Origin: Batillaria attramentaria
Taxonomy: Eukaryota > Mollusca > Gastropoda > Batillariidae
DNA length: 64,000 bases
Assembly: GCA_018292915.2 (NCBI GenBank)
Contig: JACVVK020000374.1
Coordinates: 429,001 to 493,000 of the forward strand
Direction of reading: 5' to 3'
Under the pieces are notes generated by a model, which was not told the origin of the DNA, made no database searches, and was given only the letters and a program-made list of their open reading frames with translations. Made by a program: the position numbers and the translations under genes. Positions 1 through 34,639 of this stretch are shown piece after piece; position 1 is the stretch's first letter; each line of letters opens with the position of its first letter.

Positions 1-22419
<22,419 letters not shown>

Positions 22420-22689
22420 TAAAAGTAGGTTTGTTGACAACTTCGGGGCCAGATGCGAAGGACCGCGACAATCTGGAGAGATAACTGAGAAGGGGTCAGG
22501 GTTAGCGCACTGATCAAGGTCAAGGCTGGCACGGGCCGGGGCCACATGCGTGTCGCGATGGCTCAGTGGGTTATAACCCAGCGGAACCGGTGCTGCCTTA
22601 TGTACTGTCAAATGGTAAAAAGTAATGCAGATCAAATTCATGGTGTCTAGTGTTTCACAAAACATCAGTTTTCGTGCATTTTCTCTGCT

Positions 22690-22870
22690 GTAGAAGAGCC
22701 CGGACTGACAATACGGTCTCCGTCTAGCCGCGGCGGCCGGCCGGCCGGACGGCGGGCGGAACGCCCCTCACTGAGTCAGTTTTACGGTCCCGGCGTCCGA
22801 GCCGCCGCCCCGCGGTCACCGACGGTCGCCACCCCTACTCGGCCACCCATCCCCCGAACGTGACAGCCAA
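22690..22870. promoter_or_regulatory. CpG-rich, promoter-like segment upstream of ALDH1L2 exon 1
   Basis: This stretch is strongly GC- and CpG-rich (gccgcggcggccggccggcc, ggcgtccgagccgccgcccc) in an otherwise AT-rich region, and lies about 270 bp upstream of the presequence ATG on the minus strand. No TATA box is evident. Its promoter role is inferred from position and composition only. Confidence 0.45.
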
Positions 22871-23056
22871 TACTCGAGGCGCAAAACCTTCACATGCACT
22901 GATTGGGCAGTACTATATCAGCATTACGCAATGATGGGCATCAGTGCCCGGAGGTGGGGGGGGGGGGCAGTGACAGCTAGGGTGGGGTGGGGGGGGATCA
23001 GTGACAGATTTTAATCTTTCATTCAATTTTTAACCTTTACGTCAGAGTGCCTACCC

Positions 23057-23099
<43 letters not shown>

Positions 23100-23191
23100 G
23101 CACTACCCGGACCGGCACACACACACACTGACACACACACACACACACACACACAGACACACACACACTCACACACACACACTCACACTGT

Positions 23192-23241
<50 letters not shown>

Positions 23242-23723
23242 CTGGCACATCAATCACACAACAACAACAATAACCTGAAGAAATCGAACACTGCTTGAAA
23301 TGATCGGTTTATTTGGCTCTCGTTTAGTCTCAGTAATCAGTGTTTTGTTGTCAGTCGAGCAGTCCGGCATTTTTTGAAATAACCGTGATTCCCGGAGTCC
23401 AAAGTGCGTGACCAAGTTCAGTCACGGTTCATTGATCCCAGTATATTTCTCCCCGGTTGGCTTTGACGTGGCTGCTGTCTCCCTCTGCTAATCACCGTTG
23501 GCTCAGTGTTCACTGAGTCTCGAGGCTCTGAAACTATAGTACAAGGTGCATGCGTTCTGTTCTTTTCCAGCCCAAAGCGTTTGTTTGTTTCTTTCTTTCT
23601 TTGATTCTTTGCTGTGTTTTAGAACTGATGTCATTCATATGATTTCTACGCATGGCAGACGGAAGGTGATCACTTGAACTTCAAAACAGACCCCCCCCCC
23701 TCACCCCCCCCCCCACCCCCGAC

Positions 23724-23769
<46 letters not shown>

Positions 23770-23923
23770 CTGGGGGGGAGGGGGTGTATATCGCTGACTA
23801 AGCGAGAGAAAGAGAAGTGATGATAATGACAACTGATGATAATGACAACAAAAAAATAAAATAAATAAATGGAGAGGAGAACGTAGCTGTCAGTCCGTGT
23901 GATTTATCAGCGGCCGGGTTTGT

Positions 23924-23957
<34 letters not shown>

Positions 23958-24950
23958 CATTGGGTCTGAAATGTGTAATTTGCCTTTATATTTTCTTCTT
24001 CTCCTTTATATTCCTGTAATGTTTAGATTTTTTTCACTTCTTTTCATATTTTCGTAGTTTAGCAACGACAAGTTCGAACATGGTATTTATGCAAAAACTG
24101 ACTTTTATCGTTGGAAAATTTTTTTTTTTGTCATACTCTCTCTCTCTCTCTCAGACTTGGAGAAGACCCATCACAGCAAAGTAGTATAATATGACGTTGA
24201 ATGTGACGTTAATCTATCATGAAAATGACGTCATACCATCGCCCGCAAGCCCTGCCTGTTACTCGGAAGGTTAGTTTGCGGTCATGTTGATTTTCACACT
24301 TCTCTGATCTTAGTAGTTTACCCTCTTACTAGTACTCATCACAGTTTCAGTGCATTTAAAAGTTCTTTGTCACAGATGCTGACGCTGATTTACTCAAATC
24401 CAGGCATCGAAGACACCAGGAATTTGAGGACTGGGTTTTCTGTGAGCCGTTGAAAAGTTGGGAGAGCGACGCATCGTGTGTGTACGTACCATGGCCAGCC
24501 CAAGAAATGTCTTCGTTTCAGTTTACTGCAGTTGCAGAGGTAAAATTAATTTGAAACGCGGCAGATTGATGGTCAGTGAATGTTTGGTAGATGCCGGTAG
24601 ATGTTCCGTTCTTTTGAGATGGGGTGTGCCGGGGAGGAGGGGGGGGGGCATTGGGCGGGAGAAGCCGGCAGAGGGTCAGTGATAAGTGATGGAGCTGAAC
24701 TGCTGGAATGTGGGATATATGCGTTGAACGCGCGGCGGCATTGAGGCAGGGTCATGGGGAAGAGGGCGATGGCCGGACTGGCCGGATGGTGATTGGGTGG
24801 GGACAGGTACACACGAATACGGAAGAGTTACCACAATCCGAAGATACAACTACGAGCCGTCCGGCCTCGCCTATCAGTTGCCGACAGGGACTGATTTCAC
24901 GGTACCAGCAACAGTTCCCCCTCCCCCCCCCCCCACACACACACACTGCC

Positions 24951-25013
<63 letters not shown>

Positions 25014-25455
25014 TCCCTAGAGCTCGGGTTGTCACAGGGTTCATTTTTCGACGCGCCTTGTGCTAATTGCCGCAAAATGGGCGATGATGACGCATTGCCG
25101 GAGTTCAGAGTCAATCGCGGCGGCTACGCCGGCCGGCCGTGCCGCGGCTTCGGTGGGCGCATCAGTAGAAATCAGTCACGGCCAGTGCGCCGATGCTTCA
25201 AAGTTTTCATCTCTCAATTAAAAAAAAAACCAAAAAACATTCTTTTTCAAAACGATTTCGACCGTTCCCGTTTTACACTCGATAAAACTAGGCCTAGAGT
25301 CGAACATCAAATCGAAAGTGAAAGTCACGAAAGCCACGGCAGTGTTAGCCTAGCGCGCAAAGGGAGAGTACTCACTTTTCCTTGCATCAGCTTACCAAAA
25401 GTCGCTTCAACCAGTCGGACAGAATCCGTTTCACAACTCAGATAAGCGAGCGAAA

Positions 25456-25593
25456 ATGCCACCTAAGAAGAAAATAAAGCTTCTTGAAGGCCAGAAAACG
25501 TTGTTTTCCTTCACTGGAAGGCGAGTGGCAGCGGAAGAAAACATTGCTGAGACGGCGAAGGGGCCTGATGTCACGTTGAGGTTGTGGAAGTAA
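25456..25593 (+). CDS. Short ORF resembling the N-terminus of transposase-derived proteins
   Basis: 45 codons starting MPPKKKIKLLEG, then KTLFSFTGRR. A basic start followed by a TLFSF-like motif is seen at the N-terminus of hAT/DUF4371-type transposase relatives. No DNA-binding or catalytic domain follows before the stop. It sits just after a CpG-rich patch. It could equally be a chance ORF or a first exon. Confidence 0.25.
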   Translation: MPPKKKIKLLEGQKTLFSFTGRRVAAEENIAETAKGPDVTLRLWK

Positions 25594-27359
25594 CCGCGGC
25601 CGTGTCTGAGCCACCCGCTTCCCCTGAAGCATCACGTTGCAAGGTACAGTAAAACCTGTCTAATTCAAACATTTTCAGCTCTAATGCGTGTGCCCTCATG
25701 TCGGAACAAGGTTTACCTGCGACTGCGAAAGTGCATTTAGCGTCCGTCCAAGACCTGAATCTGACCCCTCTGCGCACCGGGCTGAATGGAATAATGATCT
25801 TCCCAACAACATCTCCTGTTCTTTCAAAATTGTTTGTGAGTACGGATACACACTGAGTTTTGCAGTCGACAGGCCGGCCCGGCCACAGTGTGTTTGTCAA
25901 CTGATGATCTGCACCCGAGCTATTCCCGCGTACAAGAGTTTGTAAAAACAACAACTCACTCCCAAAGTCTGTGGTCTCTTCCCCCACCCCCAAACACCTT
26001 CAAAAGCAGGTTAGACTGACAGAGTGTGGCAACAAGTTTGTCCAAAAATCAGACTGGTTCAAGGCTCCCAAACCCGCGCATCTGGAAATCAGCAAGGGCA
26101 ACTGTTTGCGAAGAGAGCAGCGATCGACTGATAGGCGACTAGTCTGATACAGTCGAACCTGTAAAGTATAGTAAGTAAGTAAGTAAGTAACATCGTTAAC
26201 CTTTGTCAGTAGTCATGCTCAGCCAAGAGCCATTGGAAGGATACTTGCTCACAATGTAACAATCATCACGCCCAGTTGCTTTGTTGCACAAGTTCAAAAT
26301 TGTGATCAGACGAAAGCGAAAAGGGATTTTTTTGTTTTGTTTTGTTTTTATTTGGTGGAATGGTCTTTCAGCGACACGTACCTTGTATCTCGTCCGAATT
26401 TTTGTCGTTGTTTTGTGGAGATACTGTTGCTTTTTTTTTTTTTTTTTTTTAAAGAATCCTTAGCACGGTGAACTGTAACTGACGGTACAAATAACCACAA
26501 AATTAACTTCTTCAAGTTTGACAATAGTTAAAGAAATAAGAGCGCAAGGTATGCATAAACAAAGAGTGAAAAAAAAACTTCTTCAAGATTTCCTCTGCCA
26601 AAAAGATTTTTCTCTGACTTTCGAGTTTTGTCACACACTATGGAAAGTGACAGAAATGTCTGAAAACCAAACAACCAAAACCAACTGAAAATTGTCAGCT
26701 TTACAGCATTTAACGCTCAGAGACAATGAGAACCTTCCTTACTTCGTTCTAGGATCAACCCAGTTGCATTGTTCTCTGGTCGCCTGCATCGGGTGCGTAC
26801 AGGACCGGCCGCACGTCAGAGACGCTGACGCCAATTCCAGTTGTATGCTCGTGGAACTGCAGCAGAATGTCGTTGCATGCAAGGGGGGCTGGGAGTCAAA
26901 GAACCAGTTGAAGCAAATACTGGCGACTCTACAGCTTGAGGTTGCTCTGGGATACGCCAGAGGACCTTCGTGTGTATCCTGCTCGCACGCCCTGTATAGC
27001 TCGGCTTCTGGCTTGACGGTTCGCGGGCTCCTCTGGTCCGCGCCGGGAGATTGAACAGACGGGGTCCTCGGCTTGATGCACGCGACACAACTGACAATTT
27101 TGGTTGTTGATGATGGTGAAGTCTATTTACATCAGTTAACCAGACCTCACCTACGTACATATCTGACTTGCTGCAGCAGTACACCGCCTCCCGGTCCCTT
27201 CGCTCGTCTGTTGACAATACAATACAATACAATACAATATCTTCATTCTCTATTTTATGTTATATAAAGCAGAACTTTGTTCTCTGCAGCACAGCATCTG
27301 ACAGTGTATAAGATAATAAATAAAAGCATTCAGTTAACTCTCTCTCTCTCTCTCTCTCT

Positions 27360-27410
<51 letters not shown>

Positions 27411-28600
27411 GATCATGACAATTTTATTTATAAAACTAAACAGCACATTCAGGAAGAAACACCATCGATACAGACATCGAACTGTTAAAACAACCACTGT
27501 CAGTATCCTGGGTAAAGAAACAGAGAAGGTGCTGAAGTAGAACTTGAACCCAAAACTGCACACGCTGACATCAAGTTGGCAGCACGGATTTCCATTTCTG
27601 ATTACAGACGATAATATGAAAAGTTCGCCACCGAGAGCAAGACAGTAGAAACGGAATATAAAAATGGATGATATGTCTACGCAAGAAAACTGCACTACAT
27701 TTTTTTAGTACAGTTCAGGATTTCATAACTCGTGCAGCACTTTTATAGCTACATGATACTTTTTAACAGTGTCTACCGCAGCCCAGTGGAGATTTTGTTG
27801 TTTGTTGTTTTTTTGTTGTTAGTGCACACAGAACCCCCCCCCTCTCTCTCTCTCTCTCTCTCCTGTAGTGTTAATTTATCAGATTTTAGTTTAGTCTGTC
27901 ATTGCAATACTGTTACACTGTTTTTGTTTCACCCTGAGCATTACTATGAGCTTTGCTTGTTTATGCTCATCTATTGTTCAGTTATATTAAGTTCCGTATT
28001 GCAATAAACTTGTTTAAACCAAAATGGGTGATATATGTATATAATTTTTAAAAAGCCACGTGTAAATGTGTTGGGAAGACTCTATGATGATTCACCGTTT
28101 AATCCGAAATCGTGTTAAGAAATAAAGTCAAGAAAACCAAAACCGCCCGAAAACAATCGTTATAATACAATGCACTCCAGCAATATCAAAAACACTTAAT
28201 TCAAAAGCAGTCCAAGTTGAATCTTGCGAAGGAAAAAAAATACAGTCGTTCCTTGTCTCATGGTGTTTGTTGAAAGCAGAACTCCATCCAACATTTTCTT
28301 GTAGATAATCAACAAGGTCAGACATTGCCGTACTCCCAACCGCAAAACGTATCGGTCCATCAAAACAGAAAATCATCCCATGACGACCATCAGTGTCAGT
28401 AGTGGGATCGCTTCACCGGAACTTTCACTCTGCGCAAGCGCTGAGCGTAAATGAGGCCATGGTCTCGCAGTGTCATAATTATCCTGCAGTCAGTACGTAC
28501 TAAGCACTAGTAAGCAGGGGCCATTGTCTTCAGTTGCTCATCATCGGCTGTGTCACTGAGTCAGCGTAGATGATCGGCATTACCTGAAAAGAGCGTTACA

Positions 28601-29089
28601 CTGGTCCCCGTAGTGTAGTGGTTAGCACTTCGGACCAAGGACCGGGAGACCCGGGTTCGAGTCCCAGCCGAGAAGAGCGGGATTTTTACTTCCTAGGTCG
28701 GCTCCTACCCAGAGCGGGTGTGCTATGGGTCCGATGGGAAGGCTGTTGCCACACAGCCGAGATTCACCCACTTCATGGGTGCGACTTTGGGGGTCGGTGC
28801 TTCCCTTGGTATGACACGTCTTATGGTGTGGATGATTACATGGCCGGCACCGCAAGTGCTGTAGTTCCCGGGCCTGGTTAACGCCGGGATATTTATGATA
28901 GGAAGCGTGGAATGCGGCCCTGTCCCGCAGTCCCAAACCACACGGACCTCCATAGCATCATCTTACCATCATTCTCATCTCCATCATCATGCATAATAAC
29001 AATTGCTCCAGCTTTCGAGCCCTCCGTGAATTCCACTCATGACCTGGGGGGAACCCCCACTGGTGCTGGCAAAAGAGTTGGAAAAAAAG
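28601..29089 (+). mobile_element. SINE family B, complete copy (489 bp)
   Basis: The head ccccgtagtgtagtggttag and GGGTTCGAGTCCCAGCC carry tRNA-like A and B boxes; a long conserved body follows (ggtcggctc, gccacacagccga, tatgacacgtctta, cgggatatttatga). aaaagagcgttaca flanks it exactly (28587-28600, 29090-29103). Confidence 0.92.
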
Positions 29090-30834
29090 AAAAGAGCGTT
29101 ACATGACCAGTCAATTGTCAGTGGTGACTTTTGCAACACTGGCCGGATTGCCACTGCAATATAGTCAATATGTACTTGTTCCACCCCTGAGCATTATCAT
29201 AAGCGGTGCTTGTTTATGTTCACCAATTGTTTACTTGCACGAACTTTATTGCAATGAACCTGTTTAAACCAAACATGGGCCGGAACAGCCGGATTCCATG
29301 GGCAACGCTTCCCGGACTCCACAGTCTAAGAAACTCAGTTGATGAGGTGGGGCGTGCCCTGAGATGCCATGTTTAGGAAATGAACTGAACTGCCGACTGC
29401 AGTGAGATGTAAAAACTTCACGCTCCTCACACTGAAGTCAGCTAACTTGCTTTGAAGGCATTGAGTGGCGTGACTATGTCAGTCAAGCGGTTTCTTGCGG
29501 GCCTAGGACCGTAAGCTTCCCTGTACTGGTTGTCAACACAGGTAACAAGACCGCTCCCTGTCGCAAAGCCGCTGACTGCGATCCAGTGATTAAATGATCA
29601 ACACAATGGCAGGTAGTTAGGTCCCCGCCTGGTCACTGCTGGGCCCACCCAGGCTGTAGGAAAATGGCAGTTTCGCAATTAGCTGCCTTGTGGCACGCCA
29701 GAAGCCGAACATAGCGGCGGTAGCGGGGTGATTATATTATTGTCCTTACTCTGACCTCTCTATCCTCCATGTCCCATTTCTGATCGTGTCCCATACATCC
29801 ACACAATAAGCGGACGTGGGCGCACTGTGGATGTTAGTGTAGTGTGGTGACCACCTTTCAGGTTTTGGCTCATTTCGAAATCTGAAAACGGAGCTTGCAG
29901 GGGAGAGAACTTTGCCCTTTCCGATTTTATTTTCATTCTTATATTTTGCGCTGCGGCAGTCACTTGTTTCGTATGTCACTCATTTTAAAATCGTATGTTA
30001 AACTAAGATTAGCCTATTAGCCTGCGATAAACTTAGCCTGAGATTGCTTTCGGAAGTTATAATATTTATGTCAGAAGAATAAAGAAAATCGTGGCCGGTC
30101 AATGCTCTCTCTCTCTCTCTCTCTGTGGAAACTTGATACGCATGAAATGGTTCTGTTATTCATTTTTTTTTTTTGCCTTGGCACAGCTAGAACTAAGCCG
30201 CCATCACTGGTCAGCCAGGTCCCTTTTCTCACCATCTGAGTTTGAGGCTAGCCTAATGCTCGGGCCATGAGTTCAAATTCCGATATTTTTATTATTATTA
30301 ATTTTTTTTTTTTAATGTTTGACGGTCTTTGTCCGTCACTGACCATGAAGCTGAGTGTGTGGAGGAGGGTCCCTCAGGTTTTGGAACCCGCCACCTTCTG
30401 GATTTCAGGATACGTTTTAGTCGCGAACCTGCATCTCACCATCCCCCAAACAGCACCCAGTAAACTGCCAGCGGAAAGGAGCCGACTTCAGCGATGATTT
30501 TCTCTGATGCTGTGAATGTGGATTAGACCTCTTCCACCTAATTTAATATAAAATCCGATTCCAACGCACGCCACTGGACTAAAGAGAACGGCCTGCCGCT
30601 GTCTGCCGAGTTCTTTCCACCGTCTTGGCTGGGAGTGGCAACACAAGTTTTGTGGAGAAGATCTCGCCGATCTGAGCGGTAGGCTGGCTGTTGGAGTATT
30701 GATTGTCTTCCCTGGGTGCACGCGCTGTTATTTGTGCCGACACGGACAGTTGAATTATTGTAGTGCTGATCTGAAGTTGTGTGCTACTGACTTTTGTACT
30801 TATTTGCATTTTGGTTGAGTCAAAGTACACGAGT

Positions 30835-30903
30835 ATGGAGTCGCCGCTAAAATGTGCAGGGAAACTGGGCTTTCTTTTGGCTTCCATCGCTGTTTTCTTG
30901 TCG
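30835..30903 (+). CDS. Cysteine-rich gene, exon 1: signal peptide
   Basis: It encodes MESPLKCAGKLGFLLASIAV and FLS, followed by a gtaagt donor in phase 0. The ATG is in cgagtATGg context. Confidence 0.85.
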
Positions 30904-31260
30904 GTAAGTACGTACTGAAATGTATTTTTCGGAAAAAGGTTTCTTGCTGTTGTAGTTTGTTGTTGTTGGGTGTTTTGTTGTTGTTGTTGTTGTTGCATTT
31001 AATTTTGTTCCTTTGGAGCGTTGGACTTCTGATGTTCGGGTCGTGAGTTCGTATCCCGGCTGGGGCCAAATATTTGTGCTGGCTTTTTCATCGTTGCCCC
31101 TTCTTTGATATCACCCGTATGTGGTGGAAAAGGACGTTAAAACCCCAAACACCCACCCACCCCTTATTCCTTTGGTTCTGTCGTATAATCTTTGACTTTG
31201 TTTACCATTATTTGTTTGCTTGTTTGTTTTTGTGGAGGCTTTTCTTTTTGGCTTTGTTTT

Positions 31261-31331
<71 letters not shown>

Positions 31332-32158
31332 CTTGTTCAAGTTGTGTTGTTTTGGTTTGGTTGGTTGGTACATGGTTGGCTGGCTGGTCATTGTTGTTAA
31401 ACTTTTTTTTTTTTTTTTGGGGGGGGGGTTGTATTTTTTTTAAGTTGCCAATAAAATAACTGCTAAATATTGCCTTATTTGCCGTTTAAAGTCTTCCGAA
31501 CTGTTCCCCGTCACCATCACTCACCCCCTTTCCTTATTACAATGCTTATTCTCCAGACATCTTTTCAAATATCTTCTGTTCTTCCGCCTTTTTCTCTCAG
31601 TTTTCCCTTCTTTCTTTCATTTTTGTTTCTGTTTTCCTTTACTTTCAATTGATTTGCACATCCACCTCCCTCTTGGTAAGAGCCAGTATATGGGGCCGTA
31701 TATGACAAGACAGAAACAATACTCCTTTGAAACCAACAGCGTTATAATTTTGCTGTCTCAAGAGAGAACTCAGTACAGACACACCCCCCCCCCCCACCAC
31801 ACACCTTTTTTCCCACCCCAGTTTCCATCCCCTGGCCACGTTCCCAATGCGACAGACAGGAATACAAATTTCTTTCTTTATCATTAGTTCTTTCGAATGT
31901 TCCACACCTTTGCCCGCTTTTGCTATCAGCATTTGCAACACAGCAGACAGGGTGGCAAATTTCATTTTCCCATTGGTTCTTGTGAATATTTTCCCCATCA
32001 CTAACAGCTCCCTGGCCTGAAACAACGTGCACTGCTAAAAGCGAAGAAGTGGGAGGAGGGAAGAGGTGTCTAAATGGGTGGCTGGCTGGGTGTTTGGGAG
32101 TTTAACGTCCTTCTCCACCACGCGTGGGCTGCGTCTAAATGGATTGAATTCCAGAAGA

Positions 32159-32246
<88 letters not shown>

Positions 32247-33085
32247 CCCGTACTAAAGTATGTATATTAACTGGAACAAAGTGATTTAACCTACAATGTG
32301 ACGGCGACCACACTGAGCGCTCCAAGTCGTAGTCGGAATTTGTGTGTTCCACCGCTCGCGCAAAGTGTAAACAATGTTGTACTGTGCTTATCAACAAGCG
32401 TATTTCGAGCGTACAGACGCACTCACGAGCTAAACTGTTTCAAAACATAAGTTTGCCTGGCAAAAATAAAATTAGCCCGTTTCAAACATACAACGCGCTT
32501 CAGAACATTCAAATTCCGCTTCATTGAAATCTGCACTATAAAAATATCGAAAGAACACCTTTTTAAAAAAAAAGTCCGTGCAAATTTTTGGAATATGTTT
32601 ACGGTAGGCGATAAGGTTGTCTTGTCTTGTCTTGTCTTGTCTTGTCTGTCTTGTCCTGTCTTGTCTATGGGATGCTGTACATTTCCTGTTTGAGTGACTT
32701 GCTTTTGGTGGGTTGAAGTTCAAGCCGGAGAATTTGTTTGTCTTTGTAGGTGGGGAGCGCTCAAGGCAGCCCGTTTGACCCGTTCAGTGGACTTGATGAC
32801 GCGTCTTGTATGTCTTCATCAGAATGTGCTCCAGGTATGTGTTGCGCGCGCTTCAACCACAGTCGTCGGACACGGCGATTCGTCAATTCCCTCTTCCAGT
32901 CGGGCACGTGTCAGCCTCTGCTCATGCGCAGTCAGGGCTGCTGGGACTGGCAGGTGGAGGAGGAAAATGGCGACCTGTACGACTACTGTCCCTGTGCTGC
33001 AGGTCTGGAATGCAGGGGAGAGCAGGTGATGCACGTGGAGGGCAACACCATCCACATCAACCCTATCTGTCAGCCACGCAAGTAG
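30835..33085 (+). CDS. Secreted ten-cysteine protein of the Dickkopf/prokineticin (colipase-fold) type
   Basis: Two coding exons (30835-30903, 32750-33085) give 134 residues. A signal peptide spans about residues 1-27 (basic start, LGFLLASIAVFLS core, likely cleavage after VGSA). The single domain has ten cysteines: C-x5-C-x4-CC, then C-x9-C, then CPC-x5-C and a last C near the C-terminus. This matches the spacing in prokineticin/astakine-type (AVIT) proteins and in the second cysteine domain of Dickkopf; ECAPGMCCARF resembles the Dickkopf wording. The N-terminal AVIT motif is absent and only one Cys domain is present, so neither name is certain. It is likely an extracellular signalling or modulating protein. 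The same spacing is found in the gene at 61032-62698. Confidence 0.85.
31013..31163 (+). mobile_element. SINE family A, 5'-shortened, in the intron of the cysteine-rich gene
   Basis: It begins inside the A-box region (gagcgttggacttctgatg) and runs to the cacccacccacccc tail. Confidence 0.88.
31262..31328. repeat. (GT)n microsatellite
   Basis: Pure GT tract of about 66 bases in the intron of the cysteine-rich gene. Confidence 0.97.
32078..32130 (-). repeat. SINE family A 3' tail fragment
   Basis: gctgggtgtttgggagttta, then acgtccttctccaccacg, is the complement of the family A 3' end only. Confidence 0.7.
32160..32244. repeat. (CA)n microsatellite
   Basis: Pure CA tract of about 84 bases in the intron of the cysteine-rich gene. 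Confidence 0.97.
32598..32722 (+). repeat. Left arm of an inverted repeat flanking the cysteine-rich exon
   Basis: tacggtaggcgataaggttg, a (tcttg)n run, then atgggatgctgtacatttcc and gtttgagtgacttgcttttg reappear reversed and complemented at 33723-33831. Confidence 0.9.
32750..33085 (+). CDS. Cysteine-rich gene, exon 2: mature domain
   Basis: It follows a ctttgtag acceptor and is in phase 0. It encodes VGSAQG, all ten domain cysteines and the C-terminus HINPICQPRK with a TAG stop. A gtatgt inside (…CCAGgtatgt) could act as a donor, but reading through is needed to keep the CC pair. Confidence 0.88.
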   Translation: MGSAQGSPFDPFSGLDDASCMSSSECAPGMCCARFNHSRRTRRFVNSLFQSGTCQPLLMRSQGCWDWQVEEENGDLYDYCPCAAGLECRGEQVMHVEGNTIHINPICQPRK

Positions 33086-33990
33086 AGAATCCACGTCAGC
33101 ACTATATATGTCATCCATGCACATCAACCAAGCCATGCACGCAAGACGTCCACATCAACCCTATCTGTCAGCCATTCAAGTAGAGAGTCCGCGTCAGCAC
33201 TATTTGTCATCCATGCACATCAACCCAGCCATGCACGCAAGAAGTCCACACCAGCCCTAACTGACAGCAGGACGACTGAGTAGTTCATCCACATCGACCC
33301 CAAACTGAGCCAGTCACACAAGTAGCTTAGTCTTAGGGCATCTCAGTATGTCAGCACACCCTTGCAAACTGAGTAGTTAATCCACAACGGCCTTATCCTA
33401 AAACCATGCAAGTGGGAAGCTACTGGTACTGCGACTCCACGCATCTTTATTGGAAATCCGCTACAACTCCATCTGCCAGCTAAACAAGTTCACATCATGA
33501 CGATGAAGCCCTTCTTCCAGCCAGACAAGTAGGATATCCAGAGACATCAACCCCATCAGCCAGAAAGCCAGGTAGGGTATCAACACCAACCCTATCTGCC
33601 AGTGAGACAATATCCATGTCCATCTCGTCTGCCATTAAAAGACAAGAAGGAATTTTACAGCAACCCCATCTACCAGCAAGATGAGTCGGAAATCCTCGTC
33701 AACCCCAAATGCCAGCCACAAGCAGGGACTAACTTCAAACCCCCAAAAGCAAGTCACTCAAACAGGAAATTTACAGCATCCCATAGACAAGACAAGACAA
33801 GACAAGACAACCCTATCACCTACCGTACTACGCACCATTTTCGTCTATGTCGACTTGAATTTCAACTCGTATAAACTGCCTCTGGATGGGGTTTCTGGGT
33901 AAAGTAAATGCTTTTTTTCCCTTGCACATACCAGCTACGCAAGTAGGGACAGTTCACATTAACCCCATCTGCAAGCCTCGCCGGTAATGA
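33086..33990 (+). repeat. 3' region built of decayed copies of the gene's own C-terminal codons
   Basis: The last coding bases (catcaaccctatctgtcagc, then cacgcaagtag) recur many times: clearly at 33149-33183, in a roughly 97-bp tandem pair (33085-33183, 33184-33280), and in weaker copies to 33720. The final copy at 33952-33987 reads HINPICKPRR plus a stop. Confidence 0.8.
33723..33831 (-). repeat. Right arm of the inverted repeat flanking the cysteine-rich exon
   Basis: It is the complement of 32598-32722 with few changes; the (caaga)n run is shorter here. The enclosed interval of about 1 kb holds exon 2 and the start of its 3' region. Confidence 0.9.
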
Positions 33991-34454
33991 TCCAACGGCA
34001 GATGTTTTACACGCCAGTAGTGCGCGAGGATTCAATGACTTCAAATAGGGTCTTGGCAATCTGTTGTTGATGATCGCAGTTCTGGACTGTGCGGGCGGGG
34101 AGCTCAGCTGAAAACGTACAAGAAAAATGACAATGACAGGTCTTCACTTCTGTAGCTGTTTCCGCTTCTGCCAGCTCCCACTATCAGACAGGCCGTTCAG
34201 TCGAACTCTCGTCGTGAATACGTTACTGCTCAGCCAGATGCAAATCGTGACGACTGATGGAAGAACATTCGCCGTCATCGTCCATGCAGTTTGTGATGGA
34301 TGGTACATAATTACAGTATAATGTGTACATACAGGGGTTCCTCACACTCCGGATATCAGCCAACACATCACAGTCACGTGGTGCGAAGGGTCAGCTCAGC
34401 TACACATGTTTTGGAATTCAGAACTGCATTTTTTTTTCTACACGTGGCCCGGCT

Positions 34455-34625
34455 GAACATTTCTAGAGCAGAGTTTAAGGGGAGTGCCCGGAGAAAACCA
34501 ACCCGAAGAAACGTTGCCACATACTAGAGATGAAAAGTCCAATGTCACAAGTGGGACTCGAACCCTCGACCTCTCACTGGCGACAGAAGTTGCTACCACA
34601 ACTCTACCATCTGAACACGCTCCCC
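34455..34625 (-). mobile_element. SINE family C, copy 1 of a tandem pair
   Basis: On the minus strand the head reads gtgttcagatggtagagttg with GGGTTCGAGTCCCA as B box, then a body ending gcactccccttaaactctgc. Confidence 0.78.
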
Positions 34626-34639
34626 CCCCCCCCCCCCCA

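Larger units (their letters stand above)
22871..30834. other. Intergenic region between the ALDH1L2-like gene and the cysteine-rich gene
   Basis: The two genes are divergent, so this interval may hold both upstream regions. It contains CA/GT tracts (about 23060-23240, 23727-23766, 24953-25010, 27361-27408), poly-pyrimidine runs, a second CpG-rich patch (about 25060-25200), a SINE B copy and the short ORF at 25456. I see no convincing multi-exon gene. Confidence 0.6.

Noticed and set aside
24708..25445. 245-codon plus-strand ORF
   Set aside because: It crosses a CA microsatellite and C-runs, and its composition changes abruptly at the repeat. No domain or splice context supports it.
26692..27232. 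ORFs of 120 and 138 codons on opposite strands
   Set aside because: Both lie in a GC-richer stretch ending in an (AATAC)n run that looks like a repeat tail. No motif is recognised and neither has splice or start context.
28601..28680. tRNA gene
   Set aside because: The tRNA-like A and B boxes belong to the head of SINE B, which continues for 400 bp and has target-site duplications. The same holds for SINE A and C heads at 16056, 20706, 34455, 42149, 46500 and others.
32819..32840. Internal donor gtatgt in the cysteine-rich exon
   Set aside because: Splicing there would remove the adjacent cysteine pair and most of the domain. Reading through gives the full ten-cysteine pattern shared with the paralogue.
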